The notes under the pieces were generated by a model that had not been told where the DNA came from, did no database searches, and saw nothing but the letters and a program-made list of their open reading frames with translations. A stretch of 64,000 nt of DNA from Planotetraspora phitsanulokensis. GTDB lineage: Bacteria > Actinomycetota > Actinomycetes > Streptosporangiales > Streptosporangiaceae. Of the stretch, positions 26,165 to 35,057 are shown in pieces. The position numbers and the translations under genes were made by a program. Position 1 is the first letter of the stretch, and each line of letters begins with the position of its first letter. Location of the stretch: assembly GCF_016863295.1 (NCBI RefSeq), contig NZ_BOOP01000006.1, positions 1 to 64,000 of the forward strand, given 5' to 3'.

Positions 26165-27007
26165 TCAGTCCGCCGTGCTCGCCACGGCGGTGTGACCGGC
26201 GAGGTGGGCGGTGGCGTCCAGATCCGCGGCCACCGCGGTGAGTTTCGCCCGGATGGCGGAGATCGCATCCTCACCCAGCGCCAGCCGTAGCGGAGGCTCC
26301 GGCAGGTCGAGCGCGTTCAGGACCGCGCGCGCGGCCTTGTCGGGATCGCCGGGCTGGTTGCCGTGCGACGCCGTCAACGAGGCCCGTGTCGGGCCCACCG
26401 TGTCCTCGTAGCCGGGGATCGGCACGCTCTGGCGGAGCGCCGATCCGGCGAACCCGGTCCGGAAGGCTCCTGGTTCGACGATGACGACGTCGATCCCCAG
26501 CGGCCCGACCTCGGCCGCGAGCGCCTCGCTGGCCTGCTCGAGCGCCCCCTTGGCCGCGCAGTAGGCGCCGGCGCCGGCAAAGGACAGCAGGCCGCCCATG
26601 CTGCTGACCTGGATGATCGCCCCGCTCCCCCGCTCACGCATCTGCCGCAGCACCAGCCTGGTCAACCGCAGCGGGGCGTGGAACATCACCTCGAACGCGT
26701 CGCGGACCTCCTCTTCCGTGGTCTCCTCGATCGCGCCGACGATCCCGTAGCCGGCGTTGTTGACCAGGACGTCGATGCGGCCGGCGGTCTCGATCGCGCG
26801 CCGGCAGGCCGCGGCGTCGCGGACGTCCAACTCGACGACCGTCACCCGGCCCGGGTGCTCGGCGGCCGCCTCGGCCATGGCCCCGGGACGGCGGACCGCG
26901 GCGATCACCACGTCACCGGCCGCGAGGGCGGCCCGGGTGAAGGCGGCTCCGAGGCCGCTGTTGGCACCGGTGATCAACCATCGGCGTGGGCTCGGGACGG
27001 TGTTCAC
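26165..27007 (-). CDS. Short-chain dehydrogenase/reductase
   Basis: A 280-residue SDR. WLITGANSGLGAAF binds the cofactor, NNAGYG is present, and the catalytic YCAAKGAL supplies Tyr and Lys. The motif order and the ending IRAKLTAVAADLDATAHLAG resemble the Rossmann oxidoreductases of the YdaD/17-beta-HSD-like group common in actinomycetes. GTG at 27007 is chosen because AAGGG lies eight bases upstream; the 24 residues before it do not look like SDR sequence. It faces the LuxR gene, which may regulate it. Confidence 0.88.
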   Translation of the reverse strand: MNTVPSPRRWLITGANSGLGAAFTRAALAAGDVVIAAVRRPGAMAEAAAEHPGRVTVVELDVRDAAACRRAIETAGRIDVLVNNAGYGIVGAIEETTEEEVRDAFEVMFHAPLRLTRLVLRQMRERGSGAIIQVSSMGGLLSFAGAGAYCAAKGALEQASEALAAEVGPLGIDVVIVEPGAFRTGFAGSALRQSVPIPGYEDTVGPTRASLTASHGNQPGDPDKAARAVLNALDLPEPPLRLALGEDAISAIRAKLTAVAADLDATAHLAGHTAVASTAD

Positions 27008-27113
27008 TGTGGATCCCTTCTCAGCTCGCCTCCGGCCGGGTGCCCAAGGCGATGTGATCACGATGCCCCGCCGCCTCATCTCGAGGTATGGCCCAAAGGT
27101 GGAAGATTGGCCT

Positions 27114-27953
27114 ATGGCAGACGCTCTCGACGGACCGGTCCCCGTTCCCCGCCCGTTGCCGGCCGGCGAACCGATGGCGGTCGCCGACTACCGGCGTCTC
27201 GTCGGCGTGCTGGAGGCGGTCGACCGGGCCACCGACCTGCGGGAGTTCCAGGAACGGCTGGTACGGGCTCTGCAGCGCTGGTTCGGCTACGCCGGGATCG
27301 CGGTGCTGCACGGCGGCACCCTGTACGAGGCCGTCGGAAGCGGCTGCGGTGTCCAGGGCGGCTATTCTCCGCGGTTTCTGGCCGACTACGCCGCCCATTG
27401 GGCAGAGTCCGACCCGTTCCGCACCGAGCGGGCCTGTCGGCTGCTGACGGCCGCCGGTGTGGTCACATTGGACGAGGTGGCACAGGATCGGGAGTACGCC
27501 GAGCGGTTCCTCCGGCCATACGGGATCACGGGTAAGGCCGGCATGGTGATCGACGGCGGACCGGCCGGTGTGCTGTACGTCGGCATGGCGGTGCGCGACA
27601 CACCACAGGTGTCCGTCCGCGACCTGGCGGTGCTGCGGACACTGCGGCGCCATCTCGCCCCGCTCGCCGTCGAGCAGCTCGCTCGTCACCGCGAGCAGAC
27701 GGCCTCCCGCTCCGAGTGGCGGTTGACGCCCCGGGAGTGGGAGGTCGCCCGGCTCGCTGCTCAGGGCCTGACCAACCAGCGGATCGCCGACCGCCTGTTC
27801 ATCGGGGTCGACACCGTCAAGAAGCACCTCAGCCGGGCCCTGGAGGCGACCGGCTGTGCCAGTCGCGTCGAACTCGCCGCCCGCTGGCGGCGGTGGGAAC
27901 GTCCCGGTGGGGTGAGGAACGCCGCCGCTACGGCTGACATCCATTCCACGTGA
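27114..27953 (+). CDS. LuxR family transcriptional regulator
   Basis: A 279-residue regulator. The first 180 residues resemble a GAF/autoinducer-like sensing domain (LRALQRWFGYAGIAVLHGG, SDPFRTERACRLL, GKAGMVIDGGPAGVLYVGMA). The C-terminal LuxR HTH is clear: RLTPREWEVARLAAQGLTNQRIADRLFIGVDTVKKHLSRAL. No receiver domain, so not a two-component response regulator. ATG at 27114 follows GGTGGAAG; an ATG at 27063 is possible. Divergent from the SDR by about 100 bases. Confidence 0.88.
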   Translation: MADALDGPVPVPRPLPAGEPMAVADYRRLVGVLEAVDRATDLREFQERLVRALQRWFGYAGIAVLHGGTLYEAVGSGCGVQGGYSPRFLADYAAHWAESDPFRTERACRLLTAAGVVTLDEVAQDREYAERFLRPYGITGKAGMVIDGGPAGVLYVGMAVRDTPQVSVRDLAVLRTLRRHLAPLAVEQLARHREQTASRSEWRLTPREWEVARLAAQGLTNQRIADRLFIGVDTVKKHLSRALEATGCASRVELAARWRRWERPGGVRNAAATADIHST

Positions 27954-28022
27954 CGCCGAGGCTCGACCGACACCCGAACGGCGGAGGCGTCGGCGAGCCG
28001 TCGACGTCCATGGTCGGTACGC

Positions 28023-28457
28023 CTAGGCCGGAATGGCGCCGAGTTGCCGGAGCTGCGACAGGCCGTCGACGACTCCCCAGATCTCGGCGATGCGGCCGCC
28101 GGCGAAGCGGATGATGAAGATCTCGTTGTAGGTGACGGATCTGCCGGTGGGCGCGAGGCCCCTGTACTCGCCCTGGTGGGTTCCGGTGACCGTGTTGCGG
28201 TAGACGACCTTGTCCCCCTCCGCCACCACGTCCTCGACCGCGACGTGGATGTCGGGGAACGCGCGGAGGAGCACCTCCCACACGTGCTTGAGCGCCTGCG
28301 CCCCCGTCGCGCCCATCGGCACCGGCGCGTGGAACACCAGGTCCGGATGGACGACCTCGTCGATCGTCTTCGCGATGAGATCCGCGTCGCGGCTGTTGAC
28401 GGCGTCGTGGAAGCGGCCGAACGTCGCCTTGTTGCCGGTCGCCTGGTCCGTGGACAT
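28023..28457 (-). CDS. SnoaL-like ester cyclase/polyketide cyclase-fold protein
   Basis: A 144-residue alpha+beta barrel protein. NKATFGRFHDAVNSRD, the FHAPVP loop, and VLRAFPDIHVAVEDVVAEGDKVVYRNTVTGTHQGE are typical of the SnoaL-like ester cyclase group, as is the GRSVTYNEIFIIRFAGGRIAEIWGV ending. ATG at 28457 is seven bases from AGAGGAG. Such proteins range from polyketide cyclases to stress-linked small-molecule binders; the substrate is unknown. The YceI gene upstream is 69 bases away on the same strand. Confidence 0.85.
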   Translation of the reverse strand: MSTDQATGNKATFGRFHDAVNSRDADLIAKTIDEVVHPDLVFHAPVPMGATGAQALKHVWEVLLRAFPDIHVAVEDVVAEGDKVVYRNTVTGTHQGEYRGLAPTGRSVTYNEIFIIRFAGGRIAEIWGVVDGLSQLRQLGAIPA

Positions 28458-28525
28458 GTGGTTTCTCCTCTGGTCGGTACGAAGGTCCGGGTGGGCGGCG
28501 CTGCTCCCCGCCCGTCGGGGTCCGG

Positions 28526-29152
28526 TCACTTCTCGAGGACGGCCTGGATCTCCAGGCTGATCAAGATCACGTCGCCGACCACGACGCCGCCGCCGTCCAT
28601 CGGGATGATGTGGTCGACGCCGAAGTCGCGCCGGTTGATCTGCGCGGTCGCGGAGAAGCCGGCCCGCTGCCCGCCGAACGGGTCAGGGCCGAACCCGCCC
28701 ACCTCGACGGCCAGCGGCACCTGCCGGGTGACGCCGTGCAACGTCAGCTCGCCGTCGACGAGCCACTCGTCGACGGCCCGGCGGACGCCGGTCGAGCGGT
28801 AGCTCATCGTCGGGTGCTTGTCGACCTCGAAGTAGTCGATGGAGCGGAGGTAGGCGTCCCTCCGTTCGTAGCCGGTGTCGATGGACGCGAGGTCGATCGT
28901 CGCGGTGACCGACGAGCTCAGCGGGTCCTCGCCCGTGACGATCGTGACGTCGTAGCCGGTGAACCGGCCGCGCACCTTGCCGACCATGAGGTGCCGGACG
29001 GAGAAGCCGACCTCGGAGTGCACCGGGTCGGCCTTCCAGGTGCCGGCCAGGTATCCCGGGATCGCGACGGCAAGCCACTGCGGACCGGCCTGGATGCCGG
29101 CGCCGGTGCGGCCGTGCGGCTCAGGCGAATGGGACGAAAGATTGTCGCTCAT
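28526..29152 (-). CDS. YceI family protein
   Basis: A 208-residue protein with the YceI lipocalin-like barrel: GTWKADPVHSEVGFSVRHLMVGKVRGRF, then IDLASIDTGYERRDAYLRSIDYFEVDKHPTMSYRST and a C-terminal GDVILISLEIQAVLEK. YceI proteins bind isoprenoid or fatty amide lipids. There is no signal peptide; a 25-residue polar N-terminus precedes the barrel, so it is probably cytoplasmic. It lies 42 bases downstream of the sigma-factor gene on the same strand and could be read with it. Confidence 0.9.
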   Translation of the reverse strand: MSDNLSSHSPEPHGRTGAGIQAGPQWLAVAIPGYLAGTWKADPVHSEVGFSVRHLMVGKVRGRFTGYDVTIVTGEDPLSSSVTATIDLASIDTGYERRDAYLRSIDYFEVDKHPTMSYRSTGVRRAVDEWLVDGELTLHGVTRQVPLAVEVGGFGPDPFGGQRAGFSATAQINRRDFGVDHIIPMDGGGVVVGDVILISLEIQAVLEK

Positions 29153-29194
29153 ACCCAGGCGACGAACGAGCGCCCGCCCGGGGGACGGCCCGGA

Positions 29195-30358
29195 TCAGAG
29201 ATCTTCGAGCCTCCGGGTCAGGAACCGCCGCTCGGGGGTCGAGGCGGCCAGCTCCAGCGCCCGGAGGTACGCCGCCCGGGCCTCGGCGTCCCGGCTGAGA
29301 CGGCGCAACAACTCTCCGCGGGTCGAGTGGAAGTAGAGGTAGCCGTCCAGGTCGAGGCGGTCGACGGCGCGCAACGCCGTGGCGGGGTCGCCGGCCTGGG
29401 CGACCGCCACGGCGCGGTTGAGCTCGACCACCGGGGAGCCGGTGAGCTCGACCAGCCGCCGGTACATCTCGGCGACCTGCGGCCAGTCGATCCGCTCCCG
29501 CGTCTGCAGCGACGCGATCGCGGCCTGAACGACATAGGCGCCGCGCCCGCCCAGCGCGAGCGCCCGATCGAGCACCGCCCGCCCCTCCGCGATCTGGTCC
29601 TCGTCCCACAACGATCGGTCCTGATCCTCGAGCAGCACGAGGTCCTCGCCCGAGAACCGGGCCCGCCGCCGGGCGTGGTGGATCGTCATCAGCGCCAGCA
29701 GCCCGTGCGCCTCCGGTTGGTCCGGCATGAGCGCGGCGAGCACCCGCCCCAGGTGGATGGCTTCCACGCCGAGGTCGACCCGGCCGCGATAGCCCTCGTT
29801 GTAGATCAGGTAGATGACGGCGAGCACCGCGTCGAGGCGTTCGGGCAGCCGGTGGGCGCCGGGAACCGCGAACGGGATCCCGGTCGCCTTGATCTTGGCC
29901 TTGGCGCGGGAGAGGCGCCGCTTCATGGTCTCCTCGGAGACCAGGAAGGCACGGGCGATCTCGGCGGTCTCCAGGCCCCCGAGGGCGCGCAGCGTGAGCG
30001 CCACCTGCCCCTCCAGCGCCAGCGCCGGGTGACAGCACGTGAAGATCAGCTCAAGCCGTTCGTCCTTGATCACGGTGTCGTCGAACTCCTCCATGACGGC
30101 GTCGGGCGCGGGCAGCAGGTGGATCTTCTCGGCCAGGGTGCGCTCCCGGCGGATCCGGTCGATCGCCCGGTTCCGGGCCGTAGTCACCAGCCACGCACCC
30201 GGGTTGGCCGGCACCCCCGATTCCGGCCAACGCTGCGCCGCGATCGCGAACGCCTCCTGCGCGGCCTCCTCGGCCTTGTCGAAGTCGCCGAGGAACCCGA
30301 CCAGCGAGGCCAGCACCCGCCCCCACTCGTCCCGGAAGACGGCCTCCAGCGCGCTCAG
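29195..30358 (-). CDS. ECF RNA polymerase sigma factor with C-terminal TPR-like extension (ECF42 type)
   Basis: About 387 residues. Sigma region 2 (DFDKAEEAAQEAFAIAAQRW, ARNRAIDRIRRER) and region 4 (ALTLRALGGLETAEIARAFLVSEETMKRRLSRAKAKIK) fill the first 180 residues. About 200 helical residues follow (LIYNEGYRGR, AEAHGLLALMTIHHARR-like, LNRAVAVAQAGDPATAL), a TPR-like tail. This build and the coupled DGPF protein define the ECF42 group. The best N-terminus, MSALEAVFRDEWGRVL, needs a CTG start at 30358 that overlaps the upstream stop as CTGA; no ATG or GTG gives region 2 in full. The first GTG would be at 30316. Confidence 0.85.
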   Translation of the reverse strand: MSALEAVFRDEWGRVLASLVGFLGDFDKAEEAAQEAFAIAAQRWPESGVPANPGAWLVTTARNRAIDRIRRERTLAEKIHLLPAPDAVMEEFDDTVIKDERLELIFTCCHPALALEGQVALTLRALGGLETAEIARAFLVSEETMKRRLSRAKAKIKATGIPFAVPGAHRLPERLDAVLAVIYLIYNEGYRGRVDLGVEAIHLGRVLAALMPDQPEAHGLLALMTIHHARRRARFSGEDLVLLEDQDRSLWDEDQIAEGRAVLDRALALGGRGAYVVQAAIASLQTRERIDWPQVAEMYRRLVELTGSPVVELNRAVAVAQAGDPATALRAVDRLDLDGYLYFHSTRGELLRRLSRDAEARAAYLRALELAASTPERRFLTRRLEDL

Positions 30359-30693
30359 CGTCGCACCACCGGCCTGACCTCCACCACTCCGCCGAGCCGG
30401 ACAGCCGGGACGCCTGCCGCCAGTTCGAGCGCCTCATCCAGGTCGGCCGCCTCGATCAGGCAGATTCCGCCGAGCACCTCCTTGGTGTCCGCGAACGGAC
30501 CGTCGGTGATCAGCGTCCGCCCTCCGACGACGCGTACGCTGGTCGCCGTCTCGGCGGGATGCAACTGCGTGGCGCCGACGCACCGCGGGTCGTCGGCCAA
30601 GGCGTCGTACTCGGCGTACGCCGTCTCAATGTCCGCATCCGACAGCGCCTCGTAGAAGCCGGGCGCGTTGTAGATCAGCAAGGCGTACTGCAT
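30355..30693 (-). CDS. YCII-related DGPF-domain protein
   Basis: A 112-residue ferredoxin-like protein. QYALLIYNAPGF begins the fold and the signature DGPFADTKEVLGG is present (DGPF). These small proteins accompany ECF42 sigma factors and may act as accessory or sensory partners; their chemistry is unknown. ATG at 30693 is six bases from GGAGG. Its stop TGA is shared with the presumed CTG start of the sigma gene, so translation is coupled. Confidence 0.9.
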   Translation of the reverse strand: MQYALLIYNAPGFYEALSDADIETAYAEYDALADDPRCVGATQLHPAETATSVRVVGGRTLITDGPFADTKEVLGGICLIEAADLDEALELAAGVPAVRLGGVVEVRPVVRR

Positions 30694-31017
30694 CTCGACC
30701 TCCGGAGGCAAGTGGGCTCTCACATGTACGACGAACGAGCGGCGGCGCGGGGGACACGATCGGGCCCGCGTTTCAGGGACAGCCGAGACACTAGTCGCCA
30801 CTGCGGCCGCCGAGACGGTGAGCCCTCACCGCCGCCATGGAAGCGCTGCCCCTCCCTGGCACCCGCAGTGGGCGACTTGGCGAAACATTGCACCGGCATG
30901 ACTTTGGGCGGATGGCCACGAGGTGACATGCGTCGCATGATCGGTTTGCGACTGTTTTTGCTTCTTGTGTCGTTTGGTGTGGGCGGCAACGCGGTGTGAG
31001 ACCAGGATCGGACCTGC
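30694..31017. other. Divergent intergenic region with palindrome CATGCG-T-CGCATG
   Basis: 324 bases between the DGPF gene (minus) and the GMC gene (plus). No gene seen. A perfect 13-bp palindrome lies at 30927-30939, followed by a T-rich stretch (30945-30985) that probably holds the GMC promoter; I could not fix its boxes. No convincing ECF42 promoter (TGTCGA type) is visible upstream of the DGPF gene. Confidence 0.5.
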
Positions 31018-31020
31018 GTG

Positions 31021-32547
31021 ATGGATACGGATGTGTACGACCACATAGTGGTGGGCGCCGGGAGCGCAGGCTGTGTACTGGCAGCCCGGCTGTCGCAGGA
31101 CATCGGTAGGCGGGTGCTGCTGGTGGAGGCGGGCGGCCCGCACTCCGCCGAGACCGCGGAGAAGATCGCGTCACCGCTCGCGTGGCCCGAGTTGCTGGAC
31201 AGTGCTGCCTGCTGGGGCGACACCACGGTCACCCAACGGGCGACCGGTACCTCCACGCTCATCGCTCGTGGCCGCGGACTGGGTGGCTCGTCCGCCATCA
31301 ACGCCATGATGTTCGCGCGAGGCCACCGTTCGGGTTACGACGCCTGGGAAACGGCCGGCTGGGCCTACGCCGACCTGCTCCCCTACTTCAGGCGCTCGGA
31401 GACGGCGCCTCATCGTGATCCCGCGGTGCGCGGTACGGACGGACCGCTCACGCCGAGACCCGCGGACCCGCTCAGCCCGCTGATCCTCGCCGGCCTGGAG
31501 GCTGCGGCGCAGTGCGGCCATCCCACTGCGCGGGACCTGAGCTCGGGGTTGGAAGAGGGCTTCGGACGCCCCGACTGGAACATCGTCGCCGGCAGGCGGC
31601 AGAGCGCCACGGACGCCTACCTCACCTCCGCCGTGCGCGCACGGGCGAACCTGCACATCATCGATGGAGCCCTGGTGCACCGGCTGCTCATCGAGCAGGG
31701 CCGATGCACCGGCGTCGTCTACGCGCCGCCCGACGCCCCGGGCACCCTGGTGACCGTGCGCTCACGCCGTGACGTGGTCCTGACAGCCGGCGCCTTCGGC
31801 TCCGCGCAACTCCTCCTCCTTTCGGGAGTGGGACCGCGAGAACATCTGCGCAGCCTCGGCATTCCCGTCGTGCACGACGCGCCGGAGGTCGGCGCGAACC
31901 TCCGGGACCACCCGATCAGCAATCTCGTGTACCGCGCGGCCAAGCCCCTGGCCCCGGGCGACCAGCGCGGCGAGGTATGGGGGTTCTGCCGCTCGCCCTA
32001 CGCGACGGACGGTCCCGACCACCAGATCCTCCTGGTCGACGCGCCCGGCCACCGCTCGCACGGTCTGGGCCGGACATATTCCATATCCGTCATCCTCGCG
32101 CGGCCCGCCAGTCGCGGGACCGTACGGCTCGCGAGCGCCGATCCGCTCACCCGGCCCCTGATCGACCCGCGGTACCTGCAGGACGGCGACGACCTCAAGA
32201 TCATGACCGCGGGCGTGCGGGCTGCACGCCGCATCGGCTCCGCGCCCGCCCTCGCCTCCTGGTGCCACTCGGAGGTCGCCCCCGGCCATGAGGTGGACAC
32301 GGACGAGGAACTCGCCACGTTCGTCCGGGACAACCTGGGAAGCATCAACCATCCTGCCGGCACCTGCCGCTTGGGAACGGACGAGCAGTCCGTCGTCGAC
32401 ACCGCGCTGCGCGTACGCGGCGTCGACGGGCTACGCGTCGCCGACGCCTCCGTCATGCCGGGCGCCCTGGTCGGCTTTCCCCACGCCACCGTCTACGCGA
32501 TCGCCGAACGCGCCGCGCAACTGGTGCGCGACGCGCCGGCTCCCTAG
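31021..32547 (+). CDS. GMC family FAD-dependent oxidoreductase (choline dehydrogenase-like)
   Basis: A 508-residue flavoprotein. The dinucleotide loop YDHIVVGAGSAGCVLAARL begins the protein, GRGLGGSSAINAM is GMC signature 1 and GAFGSAQLLLLSGVG is signature 2. The C-terminal active site has INHPAGTCRLG and GLRVADASVMP, with the catalytic His in the last segment (FPHATVYAIAE). It oxidises alcohols such as choline or glycols. A GTG three bases upstream (31018) is an alternative start. It converges with the MFS gene; the stops share one CTAG. Confidence 0.9.
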   Translation: MDTDVYDHIVVGAGSAGCVLAARLSQDIGRRVLLVEAGGPHSAETAEKIASPLAWPELLDSAACWGDTTVTQRATGTSTLIARGRGLGGSSAINAMMFARGHRSGYDAWETAGWAYADLLPYFRRSETAPHRDPAVRGTDGPLTPRPADPLSPLILAGLEAAAQCGHPTARDLSSGLEEGFGRPDWNIVAGRRQSATDAYLTSAVRARANLHIIDGALVHRLLIEQGRCTGVVYAPPDAPGTLVTVRSRRDVVLTAGAFGSAQLLLLSGVGPREHLRSLGIPVVHDAPEVGANLRDHPISNLVYRAAKPLAPGDQRGEVWGFCRSPYATDGPDHQILLVDAPGHRSHGLGRTYSISVILARPASRGTVRLASADPLTRPLIDPRYLQDGDDLKIMTAGVRAARRIGSAPALASWCHSEVAPGHEVDTDEELATFVRDNLGSINHPAGTCRLGTDEQSVVDTALRVRGVDGLRVADASVMPGALVGFPHATVYAIAERAAQLVRDAPAP

Positions 32548-34049
32548 TGCGTGTGAGCCGGGGACGTCTCGTCCGATCGGGTGCGAGCCTTCGACGTCCG
32601 GAGCATCGACACCACGGCTGCGAGCGCGAGCACGAACAGCACACCACCGGCCAGGTACGCGACGCGGTAGCCGTACAGGTAGCCCTCCAGCAGCCTCGTT
32701 CGAGGCACGCCGCCGGACGCGGGGTCGTCCGGGGCGAAGTAGGCGGCCAGGGCCGAGACGTACAGGGTGTTGAGCAGCGCCGGGCCGAGTGCGCCGCCGA
32801 TCTGCTGAGACGTGCTCAGCATCGCACTGGTCACCCCGATGTCATGCGGAGCGACTCCGGCCAGGGCGACGTTGGGCACGGCCAGGAAGAATAGGCCGAG
32901 GCCCAGACTTGTCACGATCTCGGCGGGCAGCGCACCGCTGACGTACGACGAGGACGCGTCGATGCCGGTCAGCCAGAACATCCCCACGGCGGCCACGGCG
33001 ATCCCGCCGGACATCAACGCCCTGGCGCCCAGGCGCGTCACCAGGCCCGACCCCAGCGTCGAGGCGGCGATGACGCCGGCGCTGAACGGGAGGTACGCCA
33101 GCCCCGCCTGGATCGGCGTGTAGCCGAGATTGACCTGGAAGTAGAAGGTCAGGAAGAGCAGCATGCCGAACATGCCCGCGCCGATCAGCACGGAGGCCAG
33201 GAACGATCCGCCGCGGTTGCGGTCGAGCACCACCCTCAGCGGCAGCAGCGGATGCGTGGCGCGCTTCTCGACGACGACGAAGGCGACCAGCAGGGCGGCC
33301 GCGGCCGCGAGCAGTCCCAGTGTCGAGGGCGCGAGCCAGCCCGTTCCTTCGGCGGCCCGGGTGAAACCGTAGACGAGGGCGACCAGGCCGCCTGTGACCA
33401 GAAGGGCGCCGGGCACGTCGTAGTGGCGTTCGCCGTCGGCGCGGCTTTCCCGCACGACCGGCAGCGCGGACGACGCCGCCGCGATCGCGATGGGGACGTT
33501 GACGAACAGGCACCAGCGCCAGTCGGCGTACTCCGTCAGCACACCGCCCAGGATCAGCCCCACCGCTCCCCCGCCGCCCTGGATCGCGCCGTAGATCCCG
33601 AACGCCTTCGCGCGTTCCCGCGGCTCGGTGAAGGACACAGTGATCAGCGACAGCGAGGCCGGAGCGAGCAGCGCGGAGAACCCTCCCTGCAGGGCACGGG
33701 CGGCGAACAGAAGCCCCGCACTCGGCGCGAGGCCCCCGAGCATGGAGGCGGCGGCGAAACCGAGCAACCCGATCACGAACACGCGTTTGCGACCGGCGAA
33801 GTCGACGACGCGGCCGCCCAGCAACAGGAGCCCGCCGAAGGCGAGCGCGTAGGCCGTCACGACCCACTGCCGGTCCGCGTCGGAGATGCCCAGGTCGATC
33901 TGGGCGCGCGGAAGTGCGATGTTGACGATGGACACGTCGAGCACCACCATCAGCATCGACACACAGATGACCGCCAGTGCGAGCCATCGGCGGGGGTCGG
34001 GACCCGCGCCCGCCCGCTCCGTGTCGGCGGGACTGCTTTCGGTACTCAT
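32544..34049 (-). CDS. MFS drug/proton antiporter, 14-TM (DHA2/EmrB-QacA type)
   Basis: A 501-residue transporter with about 14 hydrophobic segments. Motif D1/C-like LDVSIVNIALPRAQIDLGIS in helix 1, the motif A loop GGRVVDFAGRKRVF, and the antiporter motif C GAIQGGGGAVGLILGGVL are all visible. ATG at 34049 lies nine bases from AAGGAAT. These pumps export drugs or cationic dyes. Its neighbour across the stop is the GMC oxidoreductase, convergent, so no operon link. The upstream region holds the clpX remnant. Confidence 0.92.
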   Translation of the reverse strand: MSTESSPADTERAGAGPDPRRWLALAVICVSMLMVVLDVSIVNIALPRAQIDLGISDADRQWVVTAYALAFGGLLLLGGRVVDFAGRKRVFVIGLLGFAAASMLGGLAPSAGLLFAARALQGGFSALLAPASLSLITVSFTEPRERAKAFGIYGAIQGGGGAVGLILGGVLTEYADWRWCLFVNVPIAIAAASSALPVVRESRADGERHYDVPGALLVTGGLVALVYGFTRAAEGTGWLAPSTLGLLAAAAALLVAFVVVEKRATHPLLPLRVVLDRNRGGSFLASVLIGAGMFGMLLFLTFYFQVNLGYTPIQAGLAYLPFSAGVIAASTLGSGLVTRLGARALMSGGIAVAAVGMFWLTGIDASSSYVSGALPAEIVTSLGLGLFFLAVPNVALAGVAPHDIGVTSAMLSTSQQIGGALGPALLNTLYVSALAAYFAPDDPASGGVPRTRLLEGYLYGYRVAYLAGGVLFVLALAAVVSMLRTSKARTRSDETSPAHTH

Positions 34050-34257
34050 CGGTGATTCCTTACAGATGACAGCGGACGCGCATACGAGATGCGCGAGGGA
34101 TGTGCGGGGGGGCGCGCGGCCGGGCCGGATGCTCCGGGCGAGGGCACAGCCGAAGGTGTCCCAAGACGCCGCAGTCCTGCAAATCCTCATGCTGTTTCAG
34201 CAAGGCAGGTCATCTCCGCAGGCCGCGCGACGGACGCGCGATCACCGCGGGCGCGCG
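34050..34257. other. Intergenic, upstream of the MFS gene
   Basis: No coding pattern. Together with the clpX remnant and the ArsR promoter it makes up a 466-base stretch without an intact gene. Confidence 0.5.
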
Positions 34258-34372
34258 TGTCCGACAAGCTCGGGGATCAACCCGAACGCCAGCAGGTCCT
34301 GGGGCGTGACCGCGGACAGGACGTCCCGCTCCCTCCGGGCCGCGGAGCGCCACGCCGAACCCCTCGCGGCAG
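34258..34372 (-). pseudogene. clpX remnant (about 100 bp)
   Basis: Bases 34261-34363 match 37194-37295 inside the intact clpX, same strand, with about 10 mismatches and one inserted base (about 90% by eye). The minus strand reads LRGPEG, a one-base frameshift, then [17 protein letters not shown] and LIPELVG before diverging to a stop. No other part of clpX is recognisable nearby. It is a fragment of a duplicated or rearranged clpX of the same divergent type. Confidence 0.85.
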
Positions 34373-34445
34373 CCGGACGACATCCCCTTCCACGGCGGCG
34401 TCGCACTGATCGTCAGCGGCCCGATCCTGCCGTCCCAGGCTCCAC

Positions 34446-34467
34446 GAATTGCGAATATGCGTAATTC
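34446..34467. promoter_or_regulatory. 22-bp dyad upstream of the ArsR operon
   Basis: An AT-rich inverted repeat starting GAATTGCGAATA and ending TGCGTAATTC; 9 of 11 base pairs match. Size, AT content and the TGCG-type core resemble ArsR/SmtB operators. It lies 49 bases before the first gene of the operon, so it is the likely autoregulatory site. Confidence 0.6.
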
Positions 34468-34515
34468 ACTTCATCATGAGGTGAGATCAGTCGTGACCGA
34501 GATCGAGGACGTGAC

Positions 34516-34716
34516 GTGAGCGGGCCATTCGCTGCTGCGATCAGAGAGCGGGCACGTTCAGCGCGTACGGCGCTGGAACGGGCGCGCCGTGAGCATGATG
34601 TCGACGAGATGCTCGTCGCTGAAGGAGAGTGGGACGACGTGGTACGGCTTGCTCGGGCGCATGGCGTCGAGCTCGGCGACGAGGACGCCGAATCGGGCGA
34701 GGAGACGGCACTGTGA
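34516..34716 (+). CDS. Small hypothetical protein, first gene of the ArsR-SulP operon
   Basis: A 66-residue acidic and helical protein (RERARSARTALERARREHDVDEMLVAEGEWDDVVRLARAHGVEL). Its stop TGA overlaps the ArsR ATG by one base (TGATG), which supports real translation. No signal peptide, cysteine or known domain. It starts with GTG; GAGGAC lies a few bases upstream. Function unknown; its place suggests a role with the regulator or transporter. Confidence 0.65.
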   Translation: MSGPFAAAIRERARSARTALERARREHDVDEMLVAEGEWDDVVRLARAHGVELGDEDAESGEETAL

Positions 34717-35057
34717 TGTCGGTTCCGCTGTACGAGGCCAAGGCTGAGCTGTTCCGGCTGCTCGGGCACCCGGTACGGATCCGTGTGCTGGAGTTGCTGC
34801 AGGACGGGCCGATGCCCGTGCGAGAACTGCTGGCCGCCATCGAGGTCGAGCCGACCGGGCTGTCGCAACACCTGGCCGTGCTGCGCCGTTCAGGGATGGT
34901 CACCGCTCACCGCGAGGGCTCCACCGTGTTCTATGCCCTCGCCGGCGGCGACGTCGCCGACCTGCTGAAGGCGGCCCGCAAGCTCCTGACGCAGAAGCTC
35001 ACCGGGCAGAACGAGCTATTGAGCGAGCTGCTCGGCACGGAGACCCGCGTCCGATGA
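34716..35057 (+). CDS. ArsR family regulator without metal-binding cysteines
   Basis: A 113-residue winged-helix protein: FRLLGHPVRIRVLELLQDGPMPVRELLAAIEVEPTGLSQHLAVLRRSGMVTAHREGSTVFYAL. It has no cysteine at all, so classical arsenic or cadmium sensing through alpha-3 thiols is excluded; it may sense another ligand through a different site. Overlaps the 66-aa gene upstream and the SulP gene downstream (ATGA). ArsR-SulP pairs are widespread in actinomycetes. Confidence 0.9.
   Translation: MSVPLYEAKAELFRLLGHPVRIRVLELLQDGPMPVRELLAAIEVEPTGLSQHLAVLRRSGMVTAHREGSTVFYALAGGDVADLLKAARKLLTQKLTGQNELLSELLGTETRVR

Noticed and set aside
30694-30802. ECF42 promoter before the DGPF gene.
   Set aside because: TGTC-type motifs are present but not with the spacing and -10 sequence described for ECF42.
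34089-34464. Plus-strand open frames across the clpX remnant.
   Set aside because: Similar sequence is also open opposite intact clpX; the homology makes sense only on the minus strand.
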